From assembly GCA_001792895.1 (NCBI GenBank), contig MARA01000026.1, positions 310,001 to 374,000 of the forward strand: 64,000 bases of DNA, in the 5' to 3' direction. Both the position numbers and the translations under genes were made by a program. Shown here in pieces: positions 29,953 to 39,371 of this stretch (position 1 is the stretch's first letter; each line of letters begins with the position of its first letter). The notes beneath the pieces are model-generated. The model saw only the letters and a list, made by a program, of their open reading frames with translations, was not told the DNA's origin and did not search any database. This DNA is from Lentinus brumalis (taxonomy: Eukaryota; Basidiomycota; Agaricomycetes; Polyporales; Polyporaceae).

Positions 29953-32222
29953 AGATAGTCGTGGGCAATCTTATCGTACGCTTTCTCTTGGTCTAGTGCA
30001 ACAATAGCTCCGTTCTGATCGTTGGCTTCCACCCAGCTCATCATCATTCGGGCCAGTTGGGTGTGGTTGTGGATTTTTCGCCCAGGGACGAAACCGGCTT
30101 GGGCACGATGGATGATATCGGGCGCGACGTCCGCCAGTCTTACTGCAAGTGCTTTACTCAACAGCTTGTAGTCAGTGTTAAGTAGGGTTATCGGTCGATA
30201 GTTGGTAACACCAGTGCGCTCTCCTTTCTCTTTGTATATTGGGGCTATCCAGCCCTTCGCGAGTGATGTTCGAGAGCTAACTCCATGAATTCTAGCATCT
30301 TCAAAGGCCGCCGTGAGGAGCTTGACAATGTCAAAATGTGTACGGTCGGGGAAGCGGTTGTCCTCGGTGTATCTAGAGTGCAGCGTCTTCCACAGCTCGA
30401 AGGGGATGCCGTCGATGCCCGGTGCGGTCCCGTTCTTCGAGAAACGCAGCGAGAGGGCGCACTCGTCATACGTTATCGGCCTGCCTAGTGCCTCCGCCTG
30501 GGGATCAGTGACCTTGGCATCAAGGCTATCTAGCGCGGCCGTTATGTCTGCCTCTCGTGTCGCTCCTGTAGTTGTATCCGCATCATCTCTTTGAACGTTC
30601 ATATGGTGGATGCGTGCCATGTCGGCCATTTTGGCTGAATCGAGCTCGTACGTCTTCTCGCCCGCTGTGCCGAGCTGACCTTCTTTTTCGAAGGCCGTGA
30701 TGATGTCTCTCGGGGCGCATTCGCGGTGAAGTTTGGACCAATATTTGGTGGGTCTGTCTCCGAAGAGCCTATGCGTTGCGCGTGAGTTTTGCTGCTGCTG
30801 TCTAATCCGTTGCTGCTTGAGCTGACGGATCTGTTTGGTGAGTGCTCTGATTTCTGCCAGCCTCCTTTCCTCAGGCATGTGCCTATCAGCTTTAACCTGT
30901 CTGGCTCGTCTCTCGCATTCTTGGATCTCGGCCAGGAGCTTGGGTACGACCTCCCGCTCGCGTCTCCGTGCCATCTTCATCGCAGCAGTTTTGAAACTGT
31001 GAAGGATGGTCTGCGGGTTGCAGTCCTCGGTACGGGTGCCTCTCGCTTCAAGGTTCGTGAGCACTAGCATCGCGTCGAGACCTCGCTGCTTGATAGCTTT
31101 TGCCAGCTTCTTGTCGCGCATTAGCTGGAGCGGGAAGAGTGGTCTTCCTGGTCCGATAATCGTCGCTTTTTCTGCTGTGAGTTGGACTGAGATCAGACTA
31201 TGGTCGGTCTTGACACCCGCCTCACATATTCGCCACTCTCGTGTCCGGTCGAAAGCTTCAGGAGTGAGATATATGCGGTCGAGCCTAGAAAACACGGCGT
31301 CGCGTCCTGTTCCGCGGTGAAAGGTATAGTCGCGGGTTGTCGGGTTAGTCAGCCTCCAGCCGTCGGCCATCATCATTCCTAGGCTGAGTTTCAGCTCGTC
31401 GAGGGCCATAATCGACTGGTCGGGGCCTTCGCTCATGGGGAGACGGTCGATTCCGTCTTCAACATTGTTAAAATCCCCCGACATCAGGTGAGGCTTGGGG
31501 CATGACGGGTGGGCCTCATAGTAGTGGCGAACCTGATCAAAGAAACGTCTCCGTTCGTCGACACCGTTCGACGTCGGGGCATATAGGCAGAGCACAATTA
31601 CCGTGCCGCCGCCTTGGCCAAGCAGGGACACTTGAATGGCTCTCCCAGGGATTATTTCTGTGGTCGTGGCACCTGTTGTTGTCACATATCTGGTATTAAG
31701 GACCACCGCAACTCCTTCTTTTTGCGTCGGGGCCTCCGGATGCGCCGAGTGGAAGATCTTTAGTTTGTGTGCGAACATCTTATGAATGCCGGCCTTCCGC
31801 TCTTCTGTCAGGTGAGTTTCTTGCAGAAGAAGGACACCTATCCTATTGTCCGCCATCAATCTGTATAGCCTGCCCCACTTGTTGTCGGGGTGGTCGCGGA
31901 TCATATTGCCATACCCGTTGATGTTCAGTGATGCTATGTTCAGCGTGGTCTTACGCGCTTTCTTGTCAGAGCGTCCTAGTCCGCTTCTTCTTGAGAGCTG
32001 GCTCGCCGCTCGCTCTTCGTCCTCGGGAGACTCTTCTGGAAGTGTGCCAGGCGGGGAGACTGCCTCAGCGATCTCGTCCGCTTGGTAGTTATCCGGTCGG
32101 TGGGGGGTGCTGCCGTTTCCGCCAGGGACGTCGTCGGGAGGGGCTGAGCACCAGCAGTGTCCCTCTCTCTGTCCTTGGTGGGCCTCGTTCCGTAGCTGGT
32201 GCGTGTAACCTCGTGTTGTGTA
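29907..32222 (-). CDS. LINE ORF2, 5' part: APE endonuclease and RT fingers
   Basis: The frame is open from 32222, but its first ATG is at 31904, inside the endonuclease; KTTLNIASLNINGYGN just upstream of that ATG is part of the fold, so translation must begin upstream by some other means. Endonuclease motifs: LLLQETHL, SGDFNNVEDGID, DHSLISVQL. RT motifs: GTAPGIDGIPFELWK, NYRPITLLNTDYKLL, RAQAGFVPGRKI and motif A in ALDQEKAYDKIAHDYLW. Immediately after this the frame is lost; about a dozen residues that normally link motif A to the ARVQSLY helix appear deleted. Confidence 0.88.
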   Translation of the reverse strand, partial: YTTRGYTHQLRNEAHQGQREGHCWCSAPPDDVPGGNGSTPHRPDNYQADEIAEAVSPPGTLPEESPEDEERAASQLSRRSGLGRSDKKARKTTLNIASLNINGYGNMIRDHPDNKWGRLYRLMADNRIGVLLLQETHLTEERKAGIHKMFAHKLKIFHSAHPEAPTQKEGVAVVLNTRYVTTTGATTTEIIPGRAIQVSLLGQGGGTVIVLCLYAPTSNGVDERRRFFDQVRHYYEAHPSCPKPHLMSGDFNNVEDGIDRLPMSEGPDQSIMALDELKLSLGMMMADGWRLTNPTTRDYTFHRGTGRDAVFSRLDRIYLTPEAFDRTREWRICEAGVKTDHSLISVQLTAEKATIIGPGRPLFPLQLMRDKKLAKAIKQRGLDAMLVLTNLEARGTRTEDCNPQTILHSFKTAAMKMARRREREVVPKLLAEIQECERRARQVKADRHMPEERRLAEIRALTKQIRQLKQQRIRQQQQNSRATHRLFGDRPTKYWSKLHRECAPRDIITAFEKEGQLGTAGEKTYELDSAKMADMARIHHMNVQRDDADTTTGATREADITAALDSLDAKVTDPQAEALGRPITYDECALSLRFSKNGTAPGIDGIPFELWKTLHSRYTEDNRFPDRTHFDIVKLLTAAFEDARIHGVSSRTSLAKGWIAPIYKEKGERTGVTNYRPITLLNTDYKLLSKALAVRLADVAPDIIHRAQAGFVPGRKIHNHTQLARMMMSWVEANDQNGAIVALDQEKAYDKIAHDYLWRGSSLCMRTRSPL

Positions 32223-32766
32223 TCATCATTTATGGGGGTGTTCGTAGTTGCTGCTGTCGACTAAGGGACAACCATGTACTTAGTCCTAGACGGTTTCATC
32301 CCTCCGTCCCGGGCGGTGTGTGCTCAGGTCTGGTGTGCAGCCACCTTACTAAGCTTCAGCAATGCTCGGTCCACCGTCGCCTGAATAGGCCGACCGTTGT
32401 ACGCACATCGAGAAGTTTCCTGCGCTCCGTAGAGCCAGTATATTGGCTCCTCGACGGACACCGCGTTTACAGAGTTCAGATACTACCCGCTGCAGGTCGC
32501 ATCGTACGTCTGGCGGCAGCATTCCACCCGGGGCGTCACACCCGGCGCATCCAGTTCGTATTCACATGCATGTCATAGCTCATACCGGGAATACACTCGT
32601 CCTATCCTCGTGCCCATGTAGTCAGTTCGTCTTCGTAGAGTAGTAGTCGCTCGTCAGGTCGTTCGTAAGTTACATAATAGGTTCGCCGTCGTGTCAGAGG
32701 GGAAACAGAACGCGCCGTGCTCGTCACAAGTCAGAAGGATGTATATACCATTACTTGGGGAGGAGA

Positions 32767-35700
32767 TCAGTACTTCTTGCGCTCGCTGTTCCCTCGGTCA
32801 TGGGGACGCCTCCCTCTCGCGTCCGGGTTCCCTCTCCTGTTTGTCGAGGGGCCCGCGCTCGAGTTCCTTCGCGTGTTCTCGTACTGGCCCGTTCGTGGGC
32901 CCGAAGGTGCCCCTCCGCGTCTCGGACCGTTGTCTCTGCCGTTCTGGCGGCCTCCTCGTGGCCGTTCTCCTTCGCGCTCGTCGCGGCGGTCATTGCGTCG
33001 TTGAGGTCGATGATCGCCGTGCTGGTAGCCCCGACGATCAGTTCGCTCTCTCTGCCGTCCCTGCGTGCACCCGCCATACGCAGCGCGCGGGTCGTTTTCC
33101 TCGTCGCCCCGGCGCCGTTCTCCGAAAACACCCTCGCCCGGGAACGGGCCGTTCCAGCCTCTCGTGAGTGGGTATGGACAGAGGTGGGTGAGATGGCTGA
33201 CACTCCTGCAGCCGCTGCACGGAGCGATGTACCGTACCCTGCCGGTCCCGTTGGCAAAACTGGGGTAGCGTCGTGCACGTAGAGCTGCTACCCATCTTCT
33301 CCATTCCCGCATGGACCTGGTTGGTGACCGTAGAACGCGTACGTTAGCGATATGGTTGCCGTTTGTGAGCTGGAAAGTATCGACTCGGATCGAGTCGAGG
33401 ACATCCGCGACCGCCTCGTCAGCTGTCATGCCCGCAAAATCGGGGTTCGTGCTTGTCATTTGTGCGATCCATTCCCACATTCCGTCCTCGGTCAGGACAC
33501 GTAAGATTGCATTCCGGATCTTCTCGGTATTGTCGTTTAAGTAGCCTTCGAGCATGAAGAGCCACGAGGGGAGCGTGACTGCGCGAGGGGTGGCGATGAA
33601 AGTGATAGCATTGAAAGACCACACGCCTTGCGCGACGACGCGCGCAACAGTGCGTGCTGAGAGACCTCGTATCGCCCACAGCGTCGGTCGGTCTCTGGAC
33701 CGCCTGGTTACCCCGTCTGTGGGTTCGGGAGGTACAACGTCGAAGCTGCAGTCACCAGAGAGCTGTTCGAAGGCCCAGCGAAGGCAGTCTGAGATGCGGC
33801 GGTTTAGCTCGTCATCCTCGCTGTAGCGATAGTTGTAGACTTCAATGAGGACAGTGGAGTTCGCGGGGTCTGCCCAGATCTCGCGGATCCACTCAGTGGC
33901 CATTCCGCGTGTCGCCGTTTCAGGGTCATCTCGATGTACTCTGGGGAAACCTCCACTCGGCGGCTCGGTGGGTCGATCATCTTCCATCGGAACATCCGAG
34001 CGGAGCGCGGAGGGAATGATCTCTCCGTCCTCGTGCCAGCCGCCAGCTCCAAAGCCGGCGTGAGTCTGATCCTCTCCAGACCCGGGTTGTTCGTACTGGC
34101 CCTGTTCGCTCGCCATCCACTCATCTTCGTCGCGAACAGAGCCGGGAGACTGGTCTGGGTAGCGCGCGTTCGTCACAGGAGAGCGTAGTATCGGTCCTGC
34201 TGTTGAGTATTCGCGCCAGTGCTGCGGACGTTGCGTGAGTGGCGGGGTAGCCATAGGCCTTCGATCAGTATTGGCAGCCGCCATGTACGCTGCCGCCCTG
34301 GTGTTTGGCAGGGGTCGAATGCACGATGGCTCTCTAGTCCTGTGCATACTACCCCAGGCCGACGGCCTTACTCGCTCAGCCTGTTCGCCTGCGCCTCGTG
34401 CATCAAGGAGATCCTGTTCCGGGGCTCGCGAGGGGTGTACATCCCGCGGAGTCTCCTGCTGGAAGGTCTGGTGCTCGACAGGTCTACGTTCTCCTTGCGC
34501 AACTGGAAGTCTCGAGGGTCCTGCCATCGAGGCCCTCTCGTCCTCGCCGGCAAACCTTCTCTGCCTGTCCGCGTGCATCTGCCTCCTACTCTGTAGACGA
34601 GCCTCTGTGAGCTGCAGCTCATCCCAGACGTCCTGTTCGGGACCAGGGCGATCATCAGCCGCGTCGGGAGCCTCCAGCTCCTGGGCCGTCGCTCTCCCTT
34701 TCCCTTTGTTCCTTTTCTGGCCCTCCTGCGGAGACGCATCGTGTTCGTCCGGCACCGGATCGACGTCCATGCTCGGCGGGGCTGGGGCCGTGTACGTCGC
34801 TGCAGCAGAAAGGAGGAGCGGGGCTACGCGATGAGGGACCTCGTCGCGGCGTGTACGAGCGCGATCGTGATCGCTGTTCGGGCGACTCATCGCGTCGTCT
34901 GATGTACTCTGCAGCCCTAAAGGGGAGCGGTTGCTGATGTTTCGTACAGTACGCGACGTGGGAGTGGAGGATGCTACAGGTACGAATAGAGAGCCAGTTC
35001 CTCGACTACGATCGTCCCATGCCGTCTCTTCATCTCTCCTTTCCGACCTCCATGGATTAGAGCCGCTTGAGAGCGAGTTTGGCAGCGCGGCGCCTGCGGG
35101 CGAGACGTCTCTCGTCGAGTCGAGCCACCTGGGACGTCGGAGCGCCCTCTGCAGGTCTTCCATATTCGGCGATCCCGCCCACGGTCGCTTACGGAGGGTC
35201 GGGGGGTCATCCAGGGAGACGGGAACGCACAGCTGCTCACCAGGGTTTGCGCCAGTAGTGCTGGGGCCGTCCATCCTGCTGGTGCCGGCGGGCGCGGGAG
35301 GGCCGCGTTCACGTCCATGGCGACGTCGTTATTCACGCGCGCAGCCTCGCGTTCTTCAGCGGTCGCTGTCGTGGCACACGCCAGAGCGTCGTGAACGGCC
35401 ACGAGGGGCACACCTGCGGCGCGTTGGCCTCGATCAGTCTGCGACGGGTCAGCAAAAGGAGGTGGGGTGGTGAAATGCGAGAAGTAGTCGGTACTTCCCG
35501 CGCTATCTGCGCGCGGGAGGCTTCCGACTCCGCGTTCTCCTCCGTTCTGCACGCTCAGAGAGCCGTTTGAGGTGGGCTCGCTCTGGATAGCTGCTCCGTT
35601 GGTCTGGAAGACGGGGGCGCCCTCGCGCGCAGTCGGGGCGGGCGTCGTAGTCGTCAGAGCAGCGCGCGTGTCGCGTTTTGCAGCCCCGTTTGCGTTGCTT

Positions 35701-35873
35701 CCGCCGCGACGCGGTCCAGTCGGCGTGGGCGTGTCAAGGTCGAAACTGAGGGGGAGGGGCTGGGGGTGTCTGCGCGCGCAAGAGCGCTGCCCCATACAGA
35801 GACGCCTGTCTCGTGCGTCGCTGGGTGCGCGTCCGTTTGCATCGGGGCCGGGAAGACGGGCTGTGCAGTTCAT
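32767..35873 (-). CDS. LINE ORF1 (gag-like), with a frame change
   Basis: From the ATG at 35873 the frame encodes a disordered Pro/Ser/Thr-rich N-terminus to about 35300, then the sense moves to a second frame open to 32767. The C-terminal half has a folded part (EWIREIWADPANSTVLIEVY) and a canonical zinc knuckle CSGCRSVSHLTHLC (CxxC-x4-H-x4-C), followed by an Arg/Gly-rich basic tail suited to RNA binding. The frame change lies in a GC-rich stretch near 35285-35310. About 1000 residues in all, large for an ORF1. Confidence 0.75.
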
Positions 35874-36683
35874 GGAAAGTTAGCCATCGCGTTCCTGAGA
35901 TCGTCATGTCATGGACGGGAGCCGCGGGGCGACGTGGAGAGTTGCCAGAACATTGCAACCTCAGAAGAGAGGCAAGTGAGAGGGATACTCACCGGGGCAT
36001 TGTTCTCCTCTGGGGTGTTGAGAGGAGGCCAGACGCCACCTTGGTGCTCCTGGTGTTGTTCTACTATACTTCGAGGACGGAGACTTGGAGTAAGCCGTCT
36101 TCCTGAGCCATGCTCGCACACTGTGTCCTAGAGTCGCTGCGGCGCTGGACAGTCCGAGTCTATTATAGACGGGTCGTATATCACGACGCGGGGTGTAGTG
36201 ATTATTTCGGCCTCTAGCCGGTAAGACCTCGGTCTGGGCTGAGTCTGGCCGCCTGACGTAGTCAGCTTCGGCGTCAGTCGCCAAGGCGCCGAGTCGCCTC
36301 GCCTGCCGCTTCTCCGCTATCGTGCTGGCATTCCGCTGGGTGTCTCACAGCTCGCGCTGAGGCTGTCTCCCTCGTCGGAGCATTCGTTTACAACCTGACG
36401 GTGTGTACCAGAGGGACTGGTCTGGCCAGCAACGCCTCGCCGGCGTGGGGTGTCCGTAGCGGCGCACCGGTCCTGGGGACCTCAGAGAAATGTTCTCCGT
36501 CGAGCAGTGTGCTCCTTCCTTCATGGCAGCATCGTGCCGCACATCGTGTCATTCGTTGATTCTACCATGTCTGACTAGCTCCTGTAGCCCAAGTTGTACT
36601 ATTGACCCCGGTGTGGCCGCTCCTAGGAGCCAGTGACCGTGGGAGAACGCACCGTGATGGTGGTTGAAGGAAGAGGAGCCCCC
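35874..36683 (-). other. LINE 5' region
   Basis: No conserved frame. By position it is the 5' untranslated or promoter region of the LINE, ending at the target duplication. Confidence 0.5.
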
Positions 36684-36695
36684 TCTCACATATAC
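36684..36695. repeat. Target-site duplication, 5' side of LINE
   Basis: TCTCACATATAC, matching 26841-26852. Confidence 0.85.
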
Positions 36696-37394
36696 TTTCC
36701 GATACCACTCCGAGCCGCAGCCTCTTATCCTTCGTGCCTATTTAGATACATGACCACTCTCCTTACCCGGTTCATCCACATCACACAGAGCACGGAAGTG
36801 ACGCGACGATAACACACGGTCGTAGTCTACGCCTGTACTCCCTCAGTTATCTGTAAATCGTTATAACGTATAGTGGTGACATTGATAACCCCTCCATCCG
36901 TCCCAAAACCACGACACCAAGTGTCGTTAGTACCACCATGATACACACGCATAACCCACCACACTGCACGCTCAAACGAGTAAACTTGAAGCTTGAAGCC
37001 TCGTCACTCTGGAGGATATTCCGGAGCCCACATCATACTAGTTGCATCCCTACATTTCCACATCCCTACATGATCATAGCTGCTGACGGACGAGCAACCG
37101 TGGGATAGTATTGCTTCATATACGGGGCTGAAACATAAAGCCCACATGGAGCCCCACTTTCCCACTCCTAAAGACTTCGCCATTACTCCCTCCAAAACCT
37201 GTCCACTTCTCGTGGCCAGGAACAGTATCACCACAGTGCCGCAAGATAAGTTTCGAACCGCCAATTGCCTTAACCACGCTCCTTTCCATTTTGGGACCAG
37301 CTCTCGAACAATCCAGAATCACAAGCGCCCGTGCTGCAACGTAGTGGATGACCTCATGGGGCATTCGCGTATCAACACGCGCGAGTGTCGTCTC
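36696..37394. other. Intergenic, upstream of HSP20
   Basis: Short frames only. Holds the distal promoter of the HSP20 gene; a GAA-n5-GAA arrangement near 37307 could be a weak heat-shock element. Confidence 0.3.
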
Positions 37395-37440
37395 GAACAT
37401 TCAGCACGACATCAGCCAGAGCGCAGGGAAGGGATATAAG
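37395..37440 (+). promoter_or_regulatory. Heat-shock element and TATA box of HSP20 gene
   Basis: GAACATTC (37395-37402) is a two-unit nGAAnnTTCn heat-shock factor site with an imperfect third unit before it. A TATA box, GATATAAG (37433-37440), lies 126 nt before the start codon. Confidence 0.6.
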
Positions 37441-37565
37441 GCTGTGGTCCATCGCTGTAGGTCTCCAGCAAAGACGAAAGATACCAAGTTCGCTGTTCAC
37501 GACCACTTTCCTCTTCTCACCCTTTCTCTTCTCTACTCTCCGTTAACGACCTTTCACGACTCGAG

Positions 37566-38227
37566 ATGGCTCTCTCCTCGTTCTTCACCCAGCCGTTCTA
37601 CTCCCTCGCCGACTTTGATACCCTCTTCGACGAGGCGTTCAACGCCCGCGCAGGCCCTCGGGGCCAGGGCTCAACGGCCCTGACTCAACGGGAGAACGCT
37701 AACACCGCGACACGCCCGCTGCGTCCAAGGTATGTCATATCTGCTTTCCCCGTCTCCAGGCGACCAGGATGCTGACTCGCGCTAATACAGGTTGGACCTT
37801 CATGAGGACCAGGAAAAGAACCTTGTGACGGCAACGTTCGAGCTGCCCGGGCTGTCGAAGGAGAACGTTCAGATCGACGTCAAGGACAACGTCTTGACCG
37901 TCTCTGGCGAGTCCACCATCTCCAGCGAGCGCGACGAGAAGGGCTACTCCGTCCGCGAGCGCCGGTTCGGCAAGTTCTCGAGGTCGATCCCGCTTCCTCA
38001 AGGCATCAAGGTATGTGCATGTTCTGCCCATGTCCCTCACGACGATGTATTGACTGGTTGTTCTGCAGCCTGAGGAGATCAAGGCGTCAATGTCCGAAGG
38101 TGTCTTGACTGTCACCTTCCCGCGGACAGATTCCAAGCGTTACGAGGGACTTTCCGCCGGAATCCGCCGGCTGATGACGGACGATGGCATCAAGCGGTCC
38201 ATTAGAATGCTCTTCTTATCGTACTAA
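37566..38227 (+). CDS. HSP20-family small heat-shock protein
   Basis: ATP-independent cytosolic chaperone that holds unfolding proteins. Three exons in phase, 37566-37729, 37791-38010 and 38069-38227, encode 180 residues, normal for the family. The first 54 residues are the variable N-terminal arm (FFTQPFYSLADFDTLFDEAF). The alpha-crystallin domain follows: LVTATFELPGLSKENVQIDV, DNVLTVSGE, RRFGKFSRSIPLPQGI and the signature EGVLTVTFPR. The usual IxI tail motif is not obvious; the C-terminus is RSIRMLFLSY. The promoter has a heat-shock element and a TATA box, so it is likely heat induced. Confidence 0.95.
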
Positions 38228-38470
38228 GCAGGTCCTACAACGACCTTACTATTCCACGCCGGCCCGACCTCCTCCCATGTTGTCGTTGTAGTACGTACTG
38301 TCTCCTCCACTCCAATATATGTCTCTGGCTGTGCATGTCCCTGCACCCGTGTAAGTCTGGACTTCTCATCGTATGACCTCTGTAGGCTGCAACCAATATT
38401 AATGAACTGTCAACTGTCGTTTCTAAGTCACAACCACCTCAGGCTGCAGGCCACCACGTCAGCCAGAGGG

Positions 38471-38666
38471 CCTGCAGGCATCCGGCAGACCATAACGCCT
38501 CCCGGCCTCCCGACACGTTTGTTTTCGCAATCCCGACTTGCTCTGAGCTGCTATGGCGCTCATACGTTCGCGGCAGCATGGCTCGGGGCGTGCCCATCGG
38601 TACATACCAGCTGGACACGACGAACGGTCTATCGCACATGTGAGTACGGCACGACGCGTTACTGCT
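38471..38666. repeat. Duplicated block, copy 1
   Basis: Begins CCTGCAGGCATCCGGCAGAC; matches 38856-39052 over its whole length with scattered substitutions. Confidence 0.85.
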
Positions 38667-38855
38667 GTAAGTACTATGGACAGCAGTGGCCTCAATGGCT
38701 GAAATTGCGCCCGTCCACCCGTTTCACTCATACCGCGACATACTAACCATTGCTATGTTCTTCAGACGTCGCACCGCACATCACGACATGTCTCAGACGT
38801 TCCAGACCGCCTCTCGGCTTGCAAGACGGTGAGTGTCTGTGAAAACGCCCGAAGG

Positions 38856-39052
38856 CCTGCAGGCGTCCGGCAGACCATATCGCCTCCGGGCCTCCCGACA
38901 CCTTTCTTTTCGCAATTCCGACTTCCTCTGAGCGGACACGGCGCTCATACTTTCGCGACAGCATGGCTTGGGGCGTGCCCATCAGTACATACTCGCAGGA
39001 CACGACGAACGGTCCATCGCACATGTGAGTACGGCACGACGCCGTTACTGCT
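38856..39052. repeat. Duplicated block, copy 2
   Basis: Begins CCTGCAGGCGTCCGGCAGAC; second copy, 385 bp downstream of the first. Confidence 0.85.
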
Positions 39053-39371
39053 CAACCACCCATGACCCTCGACCATCCTCTCATCTTAGTTGCACTATCA
39101 CATACTAGCCACTCTATGCTCGCCTGGACGCCATATGACACACAATCACAGCATGTATATGAGCACTAAGTGACGTTGTCACTATATTCAAGAACCTTTG
39201 GATAGATATCTGGGATTCATGCCTGCACCCCGTACGTCCTATGGTAACCCTGCTGGCCTCCAGGTGATCTCTTATTTTGGACATTCGCTGACGTGAGCTT
39301 CAACGCTACTTACAGACCTTGTCCATTAAATTTTGTTCGTCTCTCCCCTCTCACTCTGTGTTCATCTTACC

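Larger units (their letters stand above)
26853..36683 (-). mobile_element. Tad-like non-LTR retrotransposon (LINE), about 9.8 kb
   Basis: Reverse-strand element. Its 3' end is the 24-nt T-run at 26853-26876 (poly-A on its own strand), and it is bounded by a 12-bp target duplication. Order on its strand: 5' region, ORF1 with a zinc knuckle, ORF2 with APE endonuclease, reverse transcriptase, RNase H and CCHC. This set matches Tad1-like LINEs of fungi. The intact duplication implies a full-length, rather recent insertion. ORF1 shows a frame change and ORF2 a small deletion, so this copy is probably inactive. Confidence 0.9.
38228..39371. other. Intergenic with a duplicated block
   Basis: No gene. 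Contains two similar copies of a block of about 196 bp (next entries). Their open frames on both strands mirror each other only because the DNA is duplicated. Confidence 0.5.

Noticed and set aside
32755..34834. Long forward-strand frames across LINE ORF1
   Set aside because: They are antisense shadows of a GC-rich gag-like frame with a clear zinc knuckle on the reverse strand.
38402..39065. Two paralogous small genes in the duplicated blocks
   Set aside because: Similar frames appear on both strands of the repeat, as expected from DNA duplication, and there is no sign of coding constraint.
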